This document shows positions 21,023 through 31,240 of a stretch of DNA of 64,000 bases, piece after piece. The translations under genes were made by a program, and so were the position numbers. The notes under the pieces were generated by a model. That model made no database searches. It was not told the origin of the DNA and saw only the letters and a program-made list of their open reading frames with translations. This DNA comes from Candidatus Poribacteria bacterium (GTDB lineage: Bacteria > Poribacteria > WGA-4E > WGA-3G): the NCBI GenBank assembly GCA_026710795.1, contig JAPOQK010000069.1, positions 1 through 64,000 on the forward strand, in the 5' to 3' direction. Within the stretch, counting starts at the first letter, position 1. Each line of letters opens with the position of its first letter.

Positions 21023-21499
21023 ATGCGGATTGGGATAGGTTACGACGTTCATCAGCTTATTGAAAATAGGAAATTGATTTTGGGTGGCGTAGAAATCCCT
21101 TATCAATTAGGATTATTAGGACACTCAGATGCGGATGTATTAACACACGCCATTTGCGATGCGATTTTGGGTGCAGCAGCACTGGGTGATATTGGAACAC
21201 ACTTTCCAGATACTGACCCAAGGTACGACGGAATAGATAGTCAATTTTTCCTCCGTGCTATCGCAAAAAAGGTTAGTGAGTTAGGTTTTGCGATCGGAAA
21301 TGTTGATAGCACAGTGATTGCTCAACAACCAAAGTTAGCACCCTATATTCCACAAATACGTGGTGTACTCGCAAAAACATTGGATATCTCAGAAACACAG
21401 ATAAGTGTCAAAGCCACAACCGCGGAAGGTTTAGGAATAGTTGGGAAAGAAAAAGCAATCGTTGCTCAAGCAATTGCGTGTCTTACTAAAACTTTATAA
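21023..21499 (+). CDS. ispF: 2-C-methyl-D-erythritol 2,4-cyclodiphosphate synthase
   Basis: RIGIGYDVHQL; GHSDADVLTHAICDAILGAAALGDIGTHFPDTDP. Confidence 0.97.
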   Translation: MRIGIGYDVHQLIENRKLILGGVEIPYQLGLLGHSDADVLTHAICDAILGAAALGDIGTHFPDTDPRYDGIDSQFFLRAIAKKVSELGFAIGNVDSTVIAQQPKLAPYIPQIRGVLAKTLDISETQISVKATTAEGLGIVGKEKAIVAQAIACLTKTL

Positions 21500-21538
21500 C
21501 GTAGTGTTGTAAGCATAATCATAACGAAGGAATAGTGA

Positions 21539-22996
21539 ATGGGATTAAAGATATATAATACCCTTAGCAGGGATCTTGAAAATTTTTCTCCACTAAATGA
21601 AGGGCATGTCTCAATGTACAGTTGCGGTCCCACCGTCTACGACTATATCCACATCGGGAATGCTCGCACAGCACTTATTACTGATATAATACGCAGGCAT
21701 CTTGAATTCAGAGGGTACACTGTCAAATTAGTTCAAAATTTGACTGATATTGATGATAAAATTATCGCTCGCGCGCAAACACTCGGAATCAGTTCCGGAC
21801 AACTTGCACAGACCAACGGCCAGGCGTATTTTGAAGACACACAACGACTGGGAATCCAACCTGCAGATGTACATCCAAAAGCAACAGAACATATTCCTGA
21901 GATGATTGATCTGATAAAAACACTTATTGATAAAGGTGCGGCTTACGTCATTGATGGCAGTGTATATTACCGAGTCAATTCCTTCAATGAATACGGCAAA
22001 TTGTCACGACGTAAACCAGAGGATTTGTTAGCAGGTGCCCGAGTTGAAGTTGATGAACGCAAAGAAGACCCACGAGATTTTGATATGTGGAAAGCAGCAA
22101 AACCGGGGGAACCTTCATGGGAGAGCCCCTGGGGACCAGGTAGACCCGGATGGCACATAGAATGCTCATCTATGGCGATGAAACATCTTGGTGAAACAAT
22201 TGATATCCATGCTGGAGGTGAAGACCTACTTTTCCCACATCACGAAAACGAAATCGCTCAGAGTGAATTGGCTACTGGTAAACCATTCGCACGATATTGG
22301 GTGCATGTTGCATTTCTCAAGATAGATGGTAAGCGTATGGGTAAATCAGAAGAGAATTTTATCTTTTTACGAGAAGCATTAGATAGATATCCAGCTGAAG
22401 TAATTCGCCATTTCCTCATCTCTGCTCATTATCGGCACCCGCTTGATTACAGTTTGGAGAGTTTGCAAAAATCTGAGTCCGCGCTTAACCGTTTGAACAA
22501 CTGTTTAGAAGCACTCCAAAAATATAATGATGAAGCACCAGAAGGATCTGAAACGGATGATGCCATCTCATCAAATTCATCTGAAACAAACACTAATTTG
22601 CTCTCTGCAATACAGAATATGCAAAAACGGTTTACAGATGCAATGGATAATGACTTTAATTCCGCACAAGCAGTTGGATCTATATTTACACTTGTGAGTC
22701 AAGTTAATAAATCTATCGCATCATCAAATGGTGTTTTACCGCACACCTTAGCGAGTGCATTCAGGAAACTAACCGAAATCTGTGAAGTGCTTGGAATATA
22801 TGCGAACAACGATCATAACAGCGATAAAACCGCAGAAAATCTTGATCCACTGATTGAACTTCTCTTGGAAATAAGACAAGATGCGCGGAATCAGAAAGAT
22901 TGGGATACATCCGACAAGATTCGAGATCGACTTAAACAACTCAACATAGAAATAAAGGATACCCGTGAGGGTTCTACTTGGAAATTTATTTCGTAA
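21539..22996 (+). CDS. cysS: Cysteinyl-tRNA synthetase
   Basis: YSCGPTVYDYIHIGNART; GWHIECSSMAMKHLG; KMGKS-like RMGKSEENF. Confidence 0.97.
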   Translation: MGLKIYNTLSRDLENFSPLNEGHVSMYSCGPTVYDYIHIGNARTALITDIIRRHLEFRGYTVKLVQNLTDIDDKIIARAQTLGISSGQLAQTNGQAYFEDTQRLGIQPADVHPKATEHIPEMIDLIKTLIDKGAAYVIDGSVYYRVNSFNEYGKLSRRKPEDLLAGARVEVDERKEDPRDFDMWKAAKPGEPSWESPWGPGRPGWHIECSSMAMKHLGETIDIHAGGEDLLFPHHENEIAQSELATGKPFARYWVHVAFLKIDGKRMGKSEENFIFLREALDRYPAEVIRHFLISAHYRHPLDYSLESLQKSESALNRLNNCLEALQKYNDEAPEGSETDDAISSNSSETNTNLLSAIQNMQKRFTDAMDNDFNSAQAVGSIFTLVSQVNKSIASSNGVLPHTLASAFRKLTEICEVLGIYANNDHNSDKTAENLDPLIELLLEIRQDARNQKDWDTSDKIRDRLKQLNIEIKDTREGSTWKFIS

Positions 22997-23156
22997 ACCC
23001 ACATCGTAGAGTAAATTATTTGTGTCAAAACATGTTAAAATATGACACATTATTTGACTGAATTCTCGATTGCAATATTCAATATTTGTGAAAGATATTA
23101 CAGTATCTACCGCAAAACATAAGAACGCTAAAAAAGCGCGTAAAAAGGAGTTACAA

Positions 23157-23783
23157 ATGTATCTTAAAACCGTAGGTTTCTTTTCACTACTTTGCCTTTC
23201 TGTGCTGTTAATAGGATGTGCCGCACTTTTTTCTGTGCAGGAGTGGAGTGATAATTACTCACTGATGGATGGCGTACAATCAACAACCCCACAAGCAATT
23301 GATGGGAACTTAAACACTATAGGTGAGGCTGTCTTTCCAGGAAGCACTGTAGGAATGAGTCCTGCCTCTGAAGTAGTTATTACGTTACCAGAAAAAAAGA
23401 AAATCCGTCGTATTGTTGTGTATTCGGATAATATAGTAGAATTTGATGTCTTTGTGTCTAAAGACAGCATTTCAACTGACAGAAACTGGACTTTAATTAA
23501 AGAAATAAAAAATGCAAGAAAAAATCCTACTACTGTTTCAGTATTAGCACCTTTTCCTACCGACCGAGTTCGTTTAAGGGTAATAAAAACAAGTGACGAT
23601 GCTGCAAAGAGTCGAGAATTCACGTCAAAGAACATTGGTTTTATAAGAGCATCGAATCGTCGTGCCCTTGGCAGGTTCCAAGAAATAGAATTATACGGAT
23701 ATAAAACCTCTGAACAGGTTGAGGTAGACCAACAAACCGATCAGCGCGAACAAGAACTTGACGATTTACTTAATTCAGAATAA
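23157..23783 (+). CDS. Lipoprotein with discoidin (F5/8 type C)-like domain
   Basis: Lipobox LLIGC after signal; beta-rich domain IRRIVVYSDNIVEFDVFVSKD; start refined from 23070 to the ATG after an AAGGAG site. Confidence 0.6.
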   Translation: MYLKTVGFFSLLCLSVLLIGCAALFSVQEWSDNYSLMDGVQSTTPQAIDGNLNTIGEAVFPGSTVGMSPASEVVITLPEKKKIRRIVVYSDNIVEFDVFVSKDSISTDRNWTLIKEIKNARKNPTTVSVLAPFPTDRVRLRVIKTSDDAAKSREFTSKNIGFIRASNRRALGRFQEIELYGYKTSEQVEVDQQTDQREQELDDLLNSE

Positions 23784-23801
23784 CATTAATTTATGGCTCA
23801 G

Positions 23802-23829
23802 GGCGGATGTTGTTATAACACCGCCTTTT
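23802..23829 (+). terminator. Rho-independent terminator
   Basis: GGCGGaTGTT-gttat-AACACCGCC-TTTT. Confidence 0.8.
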
Positions 23830-23883
23830 CTTCATACAATATGGATCGGTTTTTACCCGTTCCTCGTGAGTAGGAGGTAATAC

Positions 23884-24471
23884 ATGCGTTTAGGTTTATT
23901 GTGTGTGATTTTCTGTGTTATAATTGGATTGTCTGGATGTATCCTTTCCTCTACCCCATCTCTGAACTGGGGTAAAAACATCGCTATAATGGCTTCAGGA
24001 ACCGACCCTAAGTTCCATGATGACAATCTATATACCGTTGGTGAAACATCCAGTATACGTGAAAGTGAAAAGGATAGGTCATCGCAAGAGGAAGCAGACA
24101 ACTATACTGAGGCAGTATTAACATGGAATGTCCCTCAGACAATCCAACACATCGTCGTAAAAGCACAAGAAGGGCAACTTGAATTTTTTGAAATGCAGTA
24201 TATGGATGGTGACGGAAAGTGGGTCACAATAAAAGATATTCGTGACAACATGCGTCCCATATATAAATATACACTTTCAAAACCAGTTGTGTCAACAAAG
24301 TTTCGACTGAAAGTGCCGCGTAGATGGGATTCACGTCGCGTTGGAGGTCAAAGCCGTTATAAAAGATCTGAAACTGGAGCACCAACAGCAGCAGAATATA
24401 GGGAGATTCAGGAAATTGAAATCTATTATGCGCTTCCAACATCTGATGCTGATGCCTCGCCAATGCAATAA
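23884..24471 (+). CDS. Lipoprotein, divergent paralog of the preceding discoidin-like lipoprotein
   Basis: Lipobox LSGC; IQHIVVKAQEGQLEFFEMQYMDGDGKWVTIKDI layout and ending EIQEIEIYYA resemble upstream protein. Confidence 0.6.
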   Translation: MRLGLLCVIFCVIIGLSGCILSSTPSLNWGKNIAIMASGTDPKFHDDNLYTVGETSSIRESEKDRSSQEEADNYTEAVLTWNVPQTIQHIVVKAQEGQLEFFEMQYMDGDGKWVTIKDIRDNMRPIYKYTLSKPVVSTKFRLKVPRRWDSRRVGGQSRYKRSETGAPTAAEYREIQEIEIYYALPTSDADASPMQ

Positions 24472-24567
24472 GCAGAAATACAACCCAGTTCCTGTGTTAA
24501 GAAGTAACTGGATATATTTCACCACAAGAATTATTTGGTTGTAGTAGAATATATTAAAATATCGGAA

Positions 24568-25779
24568 ATGCTATCTCAGCAAACAAAAAACCTTCTTCAT
24601 CTCAGTCTGATACAAGGAATAGGATTTAAAACCGTTCAATTCTTAATAAAAATTTTTGGTAGTGCTGAAAAAGTCCTAAATGCTACACCACAAGAATTAG
24701 AAAAGATTGACGAACTTTCTAATACAGCACGCGAATCTCTAATCCACAAAAAACTTGGATGTTCATTAGAACGAGAATTAGAATTGATCCAAGAATATGA
24801 GTGTCAGATAATTACTTATTATGATGCAGCATATCCATCACTGTTGAAGGAAATTGACACACCACCACTTCTACTTTACGTCAGAGGAGAGTTGAAACCA
24901 GAAGATGGACTGAGCATTGCCATTGTCGGTTCCAGAGAAGCAAAAGATTATGGACGTAGGGTAAGTTATCAGTTGGCACATCAACTTGTCAACAGCGGTT
25001 TGACGGTGATAAGTGGGTTTGCAAAAGGTATAGATACTTGTGCACACCGAGGAGCACTTGAGGCTGGTGGTAGGACTATCGCAGTAATGGGAAACGGTCT
25101 CAGCTTAATCTATCCTGCATCAAATCGTGAATTGGTAGAAAAGGTTATTGAATCTGGTGCGTTAGTATCAGAATTTCCTATGGGGATGAAACCGAGATCT
25201 GAAAATTTCCCAAGACGAAACCGAATCATCAGTGGATTAACGTTAGGAACTGTTGTAGTTGAGGCATCAAACCGAAGCGGAGCACTAATTACTGCCCGTC
25301 TTGCAACTGAACAAGGGAGAGAGGTGTTTGCAGTTCCTGGGGAAATTTTCTCTGAACTATCAACTGGTACACATAGGCTAATAGATAACGGTGCTAAGCT
25401 TATTAGTACTGTGGATGATTTGTTAGAAGCACTACCGCAACATACTATTCGTCAAATTAATGCATCTAAACCAGTATCTGAACGCCAAATAAAGGTGGAT
25501 TTTACCCAATCATCTGAAGACACAAAAACCGAACTTATTCCTATAAACAAAACAATTGAAAAGACACCAACTCAGACTGCACATATGGTTCCACCACAAG
25601 ATTTAACTGACGATGAAACAACGGTATTTAATGCAATTGAAATTCCATCATCGCATATTGATAACATCATCCGAACAACGCAGTTGCCGATTAGCAAGGT
25701 TTCCAGTGTTCTATTGATGCTGGAACTCAAAGGCGCAATTCAGCAGTTACCCGGTAAACTGTTTAGCAAAACCATTTGA
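24568..25779 (+). CDS. dprA: DNA processing protein DprA
   Basis: SIAIVGSREAKDYGRRVSYQLA; SGFAKGIDTCAHRGALEAGGRTIAVMGNGL; FPRRNRIISGL. Confidence 0.95.
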   Translation: MLSQQTKNLLHLSLIQGIGFKTVQFLIKIFGSAEKVLNATPQELEKIDELSNTARESLIHKKLGCSLERELELIQEYECQIITYYDAAYPSLLKEIDTPPLLLYVRGELKPEDGLSIAIVGSREAKDYGRRVSYQLAHQLVNSGLTVISGFAKGIDTCAHRGALEAGGRTIAVMGNGLSLIYPASNRELVEKVIESGALVSEFPMGMKPRSENFPRRNRIISGLTLGTVVVEASNRSGALITARLATEQGREVFAVPGEIFSELSTGTHRLIDNGAKLISTVDDLLEALPQHTIRQINASKPVSERQIKVDFTQSSEDTKTELIPINKTIEKTPTQTAHMVPPQDLTDDETTVFNAIEIPSSHIDNIIRTTQLPISKVSSVLLMLELKGAIQQLPGKLFSKTI

Positions 25780-25791
25780 GAGGGATAATAA

Positions 25792-26772
25792 GTGAATTCA
25801 TCTGAATTAGATTTTGAAAAGTCTCTAATTGAATTGGAACGTCATCTTATCCAACTTGACGTTTTCACGGAAGAACATCCAGAGTTAGATCTCACAGAGG
25901 GTATTGCCGCACTCAAACAGAATGCAGATACGCTCACAAAACAGACCTTCCAAAAACTGAGTCGATGGGATAAGGTACGATTAGCCAGACATCCACAACG
26001 TCCACAGTCTTCTCTATACATTGACTCTCTTCTTGAAGATCCCGTTGAACTCCGCAGCGATAAGTTATACGGTGATGACAGAGCACTCATCGGTGGATTA
26101 GCATGGTTTGAAGAACAGCCTATCGTCTACCTTGCACAACAAAAAGGCACCAATCTTGAGGAACGTCAGGAGATGAACTTTGGATATACACACCCCGAAG
26201 GTTACCGAAAAGCCAAGCGTTTGATGCAGTTAGCAAACAAATTCAACCGACCTTTGATATGTTTTGTTGATACACCAGGGGCACATTTTGATCTCCGTTC
26301 TGAAGAATATGGACAAGCATCAGCAATCGCAGACAATCTTGCAGAGATGATGCAAATGCGTGTTCCCATTCTCGTGATTATTATTGGTGAAGGTGGAAGC
26401 GGTGGAGCGTTGGCAATTGCTGTTGGCAATCGTGTGCTGATGATGGAGTATGCAGTCTACTGTGTCGCACCTCCCGAAGCATGTAGTGGAATAGTATGGA
26501 AGGATAAAGGTGAACATGCCCCTGAAGCAACGGAAGGTTATAAACCCACTGCCCCAGACCTGTTAAAGATAGGCATCATTGACCAGATGATTAAGGAGCC
26601 ACTGGGTGGTGCTCATAGAGATCCGGAAGCAGCTATCCGTAACGTCAAACGCGCAATAAAGAAGCACCTGAATGAATTGATAGATATGACCGATGAACAA
26701 CTAATTCAACAACGTTATGAACGCTATCGAAATCTCGGACTTTATGGAGAAGATAACATTAACAGCACATGA
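25792..26772 (+). CDS. accA: Acetyl-CoA carboxylase carboxyltransferase subunit alpha
   Basis: NFGYTHPEGYRKAKRLMQLANKFNRPLICFVDTPGA; GEGGSGGALAIAVGN. Confidence 0.95.
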   Translation: MNSSELDFEKSLIELERHLIQLDVFTEEHPELDLTEGIAALKQNADTLTKQTFQKLSRWDKVRLARHPQRPQSSLYIDSLLEDPVELRSDKLYGDDRALIGGLAWFEEQPIVYLAQQKGTNLEERQEMNFGYTHPEGYRKAKRLMQLANKFNRPLICFVDTPGAHFDLRSEEYGQASAIADNLAEMMQMRVPILVIIIGEGGSGGALAIAVGNRVLMMEYAVYCVAPPEACSGIVWKDKGEHAPEATEGYKPTAPDLLKIGIIDQMIKEPLGGAHRDPEAAIRNVKRAIKKHLNELIDMTDEQLIQQRYERYRNLGLYGEDNINST

Positions 26773-27899
26773 AGATCCGAACAATTACCACAGGCATCCC
26801 GTTCCCTTTTTCTTCATACCAACTTCAACGTGCAGCAAAATTTAACACCGCCTGCCATACCTCCTTTGAAGCCAGCGGATATGAAGTTCAAACGACACGT
26901 ATTAGCAGTCAAATCTGGGATGAGACGCGTGATGTAGATTCAATCCTTGCATTGGAGTCCGATGCAAATGCATTAGGAATTGAATTTCTTAACTTGGGAA
27001 CTATTTTTCCCGAGAAACGTTACACCAAAACCCATCTTGCTCTTGTTGCTGATGTTATTATACAGAGTAAGGTACTCTATGCAACTACCACTCTCACAAC
27101 ACAATCTGGACAAATATCTGCAGAAGCTGCTGAAATCACAGCAGACATTATCCATAAGATAGCACATAATACCTATGCAGGCTGCGGCAACCTCCGCTTT
27201 GCAGCGTTGATGAACTGTCCTCCAAATACACCATTCTTCCCAGCTGCATATTGGCACGATACCAGAACTAACTTCAGCATAGGATGGCAGGCAATTGACT
27301 TTGTGCACCATGCTTTCAAACATGCATCTGATTTAGATACTGCCCTGCATGACATGAAAGATATTATGGAGTCAGAAGGGCGAAAACTTGTCGCAATAGC
27401 AGAAACGCTTGGAAAAGAATGGGGTGTGAAGTTTATAGGTATTGATGCATCTCTTGCACCTATGGGTGATGACAGCATCGTATATGCTTTGGAACAACAA
27501 CTCCCTGGATACTTTGGTGAAAGCGGCACTTTGACTGTCGTTGCAGGTATTACACGAACACTCCGTTCTCTATCATTACCATTGTGTGGGTATTCGGGTT
27601 TGATGCTTCCTGTGCTTGAAGATGTCGGGTTAGGAAAACGCAGTGAAGAATGTTATTTCAATTTAGATAGTCTTCTTTTATATTCTTCTGTTTGCGGAAC
27701 AGGTTTGGATACTATTCCTATCCCTGGTGATGCTTCCAAAGAACAGATCACTGCTATTTTGACTGATGTTGCTACCCTCTCAAATCAACTCAATAAACCT
27801 CTATCTGTCCGTCTTTTTCCAGTCCCCGGACTACAAGCAGGTGACATCACACAGTTTGATTCTCCTTATCTAACTAACACTGCAGTGATGCAAATATAA
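26769..27899 (+). CDS. DUF711 (UPF0210-like) family protein
   Basis: KIRTITTGIPF...; GIDASLAPMGDDSIVYALE; CGYSGLMLPVLEDVGL. Confidence 0.75.
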   Translation: MKIRTITTGIPFPFSSYQLQRAAKFNTACHTSFEASGYEVQTTRISSQIWDETRDVDSILALESDANALGIEFLNLGTIFPEKRYTKTHLALVADVIIQSKVLYATTTLTTQSGQISAEAAEITADIIHKIAHNTYAGCGNLRFAALMNCPPNTPFFPAAYWHDTRTNFSIGWQAIDFVHHAFKHASDLDTALHDMKDIMESEGRKLVAIAETLGKEWGVKFIGIDASLAPMGDDSIVYALEQQLPGYFGESGTLTVVAGITRTLRSLSLPLCGYSGLMLPVLEDVGLGKRSEECYFNLDSLLLYSSVCGTGLDTIPIPGDASKEQITAILTDVATLSNQLNKPLSVRLFPVPGLQAGDITQFDSPYLTNTAVMQI

Positions 27900-27934
27900 T
27901 CAAAATACTACAACAAGAATAGATCTTATTTTAC

Positions 27935-27963
27935 TTGTCAATTGTCATAGAATCTGATAAGAT
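27935..27963 (+). promoter_or_regulatory. Candidate promoter TTGTCA-17-TAAGAT upstream of sulfatase
   Basis: Read directly. Confidence 0.5.
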
Positions 27964-28008
27964 TTGTATAAGAATCATCTTATAGAGACGTGAAAGGATA
28001 TTACCACA

Positions 28009-29466
28009 ATGGCTGACAAACCCCATGTGCTACTCATCTCAACAGACCATTGGCCGAATTCACTACTCGGAGTCAGTGGACATCCAGATATCCAAACACC
28101 AACACTTGACTCACTCGCTCGCGCTGGTACACGATTTACTAATGGATACAGCGAATGTCCTGTCTGCGTGCCAGCCCGAAAAACCTTGATGACAGGAACA
28201 ACAACACGCACCCACAAAGACAGGGTTTTCAATGACAAGAAAGGAATCAACGGACTCCCTACTATCGCACAGACATTTAGGAACGCAGGATATCAAGCTT
28301 ATGCAGTCGGCAAGCTTCATGTCTATCCACAACGTGACCGTATCGGGTTTGACGATGTAATATTGGGTGAAGAAGGAAGACTACAATACGGTGTAATTGA
28401 CGATTATGAACTCTTTCTCGGTGATAGAGGATATGCTGGTCAGCAGTTCGCACACGGCATGTGCAACAACGATTATCTCAATCGACCTTGGCATCTGCCA
28501 GAAGATTGCCATGTAACGAACTGGAGCACACAGCAGATGGTACGTATGATAAAACGGCGTGACCCAACACGACCAGGATTCTGGTTCCTATCCTATTGTC
28601 ATCCGCATCCACCTTTAGCACCGCTTCAGTGTTATATGGATATGTATCGTGATATAGATATAGACATGCCCTTTCACGGTGAATGGTCTAAAGACAGTGA
28701 TAAGCTGCCATTACCGCTAAAATCGCGTCAAGCACAGGATACACGATACAATGAAAATCTAATCCGTTCAGCACGTCAAGCATTCTATGCCCTATGTACA
28801 CAAATTGACCATCAACTGCGTCTCGTTATAGGAACACTGCGCGAAGAAGGTTTATTAAATAATACAATAATACTCTTTACTTCTGATCACGGTGATATGC
28901 TTGGTAATCATAGGATGTGGGCAAAACGGGTCTATTATGAAGATTCTGCTAATGTGCCTATGATTCTCGTTGGTGCCTCAGGGGACGACAGAGTGGGACA
29001 CCACAGAGTTGATGACCGACTCGTTGGATGGCAGGACGTTATGCCAACGCTTCTCCATCTTGCTGGGGTTGATATTCCAGATACAGTGGACGGTATGCCG
29101 ATGGTAGGCGATAAAAAACGTGAATGGTTATACGGTGAAGTCGGTACCGGTGGTAGTGCTACCCGAATGATTCATGAGGGACGTTTCAAACTCATCTACT
29201 ATGCAATGGGTAACTATCGGCAACTCTTTGATTTAGATGAAGATCCGAGAGAGTTAAACGACTTGTCAGAATCACCTGAACATGCAGAAATCCTTGAGCG
29301 ATTGACGAATCATCTGATAGGCGAACTCTATGGCGGTGATGAAAATTGGGTTCAAGATGGTGAACTTGTTGGTCTACCTGATAAAGAATATCGTCCATCT
29401 GCAAACAGAAGTCTATCTGGACAACGAGGACTTCACTGGCCTCAAGCTCCGTCTACAGGACATTAG
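28009..29466 (+). CDS. Sulfatase (Cys-type)
   Basis: VLLISTDHWPNSLLGVSGHPDIQTP; CPVCVPARKTLMTG (CxPxR); FTSDHGDMLGNH. Confidence 0.95.
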   Translation: MADKPHVLLISTDHWPNSLLGVSGHPDIQTPTLDSLARAGTRFTNGYSECPVCVPARKTLMTGTTTRTHKDRVFNDKKGINGLPTIAQTFRNAGYQAYAVGKLHVYPQRDRIGFDDVILGEEGRLQYGVIDDYELFLGDRGYAGQQFAHGMCNNDYLNRPWHLPEDCHVTNWSTQQMVRMIKRRDPTRPGFWFLSYCHPHPPLAPLQCYMDMYRDIDIDMPFHGEWSKDSDKLPLPLKSRQAQDTRYNENLIRSARQAFYALCTQIDHQLRLVIGTLREEGLLNNTIILFTSDHGDMLGNHRMWAKRVYYEDSANVPMILVGASGDDRVGHHRVDDRLVGWQDVMPTLLHLAGVDIPDTVDGMPMVGDKKREWLYGEVGTGGSATRMIHEGRFKLIYYAMGNYRQLFDLDEDPRELNDLSESPEHAEILERLTNHLIGELYGGDENWVQDGELVGLPDKEYRPSANRSLSGQRGLHWPQAPSTGH

Positions 29467-29494
29467 ATTTAAACCATCAATTTTCCATACGTCC

Positions 29495-29523
29495 TTGACA
29501 AAACAGAAAAAATTCGTTACACT
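29495..29523 (+). promoter_or_regulatory. Candidate promoter TTGACA-17-TACACT
   Basis: Read directly. Confidence 0.6.
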
Positions 29524-29576
29524 AACATTTATTATACATCTCCGCATTAAGATGCGGAATAACTTAGAGGGGAAAT

Positions 29577-29927
29577 ATGTTAGCAGAAATACGTCACAGA
29601 GAAGGTGTTATTATAATACGTCCAACTGGTCGTATGATCGGTGCAGCAAATGTTGAAATAAGGCAGCAAATTCATGAAGAACTTGAAGAGCACTTTGATT
29701 CACCAAAGGTCATCTTTAATCTTGAGGAAGTTACACGAATGGATAGTAGTGGATTAGGCACACTCGTTTCCGTTCATGTTACTATCACACGTAAAGGTGG
29801 ACGAACTGCACTTGTCAACGCAGGCGCGCATATCAGAAACCTCCTTGTTCTTGGTAGGTTGGCAACCGTGTTTGAGAATTATGATAGTGAAGAGGAAGCT
29901 ATCCTTGAACTCAACGCTGACAAATAG
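29577..29927 (+). CDS. STAS-domain anti-sigma factor antagonist
   Basis: VIFNLEEVTRMDSSGLGTLVSVHVTITRKGGRTALVNA. Confidence 0.92.
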   Translation: MLAEIRHREGVIIIRPTGRMIGAANVEIRQQIHEELEEHFDSPKVIFNLEEVTRMDSSGLGTLVSVHVTITRKGGRTALVNAGAHIRNLLVLGRLATVFENYDSEEEAILELNADK

Positions 29928-30026
29928 TTGACATACATCACGGTTTTTATGTTATGTGCAGCTAAGACTGATTATTTTAGTATTTTATTGTAATATCATC
30001 ACGATTGAACGAAATTGAGGAGATTT

Positions 30027-31187
30027 ATGGCAAAACAAAATTGCCTAACACTTACTGTCAACGCAGGATTCCATGACCGAGATGGATGTCCGATTGTTAT
30101 TGATGTTGACCATCCCGATATTAGCAAATTTACCAACCGAGATGTTATCCTGACAGATACAGAAAGCGGAGAGGAGATCTCTGCACAATGCATCACAAAC
30201 GCAGATGGTGATGCAATATCTTTAGCATGGATACTGGACGGTCTCTCCGCTGGTGCAACCCGGACCTATACCCTCTCAGAAGGTACTGTTGATAAAACAG
30301 GTGTTCAGTTAAGAGAAGATTCTGATACTATTGACATCACGCTAAATGGGAGAGAATTTACTACGTTTCGTTATGGTAAAACCCAGTACCGACCTTATTT
30401 TTTCCCTGTATTGGGACCAAATGGACGGGAAGTGACACGCGGTGAGACAAGTGACATCTCAAAAGATCATGTTCATCACCGTTCACTTTATGTTGCCTAT
30501 GGGGAAGTCAATGACATTGACTTGTGGGGTGAAGGCAGTAATTGCGGAAAAGTTATTCATCAAGGTTTCACACAAAAACACGGTGGTTCAGTTGTAGGAA
30601 GAATTTATACCGAAAACAACTGGGAAACGAAGGATGGTGAAGTCTTGATGACAGATAAGCAGAACTTCCGTATCTACAACCTACCTGAAGATAGAACTAT
30701 CATTGAACTTGATTTGAGTTTTATTGCTTCAACGAGGGATGTTCATTTTGGGGATACAAAGGAGGGGGGAATCATGTGTATTCGCGTGAATCCTTCAATG
30801 AACGCCTCAGATGGGGGAAAAATTGAGAACGCTTTCGGTGGCATCAACGAAGGTGAAACATGGGGAAAACGTGCTAACTGGTGCGACTATTCTGGCATTG
30901 TTGAAGGTACACCTGTCGGAATTGTTGTGTATGATCACATTGTTAATCCACGCTATCCGACCTATTGGCACGTCCGTAACTATGGCTTAATGGGAAGCAA
31001 CATCTTTGGAAGTGGCACATTTGAACGTGATAAATCTAAAGATGGCTCCTACATCTTAAAAGAAGGTGGGGAGATGCACTTCCGTTTCCGTGTACTTATT
31101 CACGCTGGGGATGCCACTGAGGGTAAAGTAGCACAGAAATACCACGACTTCATCAATCCCCCAACTGTTGAGATTTCACAAGAATAA
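30027..31187 (+). CDS. DUF6807 (PmoA-like) family protein
   Basis: YGKTQYRPYFFPVLGPNGREVTRG...DHVHHRSLYVAYGEVND; NYGLMGSNIFG. Confidence 0.75.
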   Translation: MAKQNCLTLTVNAGFHDRDGCPIVIDVDHPDISKFTNRDVILTDTESGEEISAQCITNADGDAISLAWILDGLSAGATRTYTLSEGTVDKTGVQLREDSDTIDITLNGREFTTFRYGKTQYRPYFFPVLGPNGREVTRGETSDISKDHVHHRSLYVAYGEVNDIDLWGEGSNCGKVIHQGFTQKHGGSVVGRIYTENNWETKDGEVLMTDKQNFRIYNLPEDRTIIELDLSFIASTRDVHFGDTKEGGIMCIRVNPSMNASDGGKIENAFGGINEGETWGKRANWCDYSGIVEGTPVGIVVYDHIVNPRYPTYWHVRNYGLMGSNIFGSGTFERDKSKDGSYILKEGGEMHFRFRVLIHAGDATEGKVAQKYHDFINPPTVEISQE

Positions 31188-31240
31188 ATCAACCTATCAC
31201 TACAAATGCGAACAGAACTTAGGCATAAGGAGACCAATAT

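Noticed and set aside
21500-21538. T-box leader for cysS
   Set aside because: Only 39 bp separate ispF and cysS
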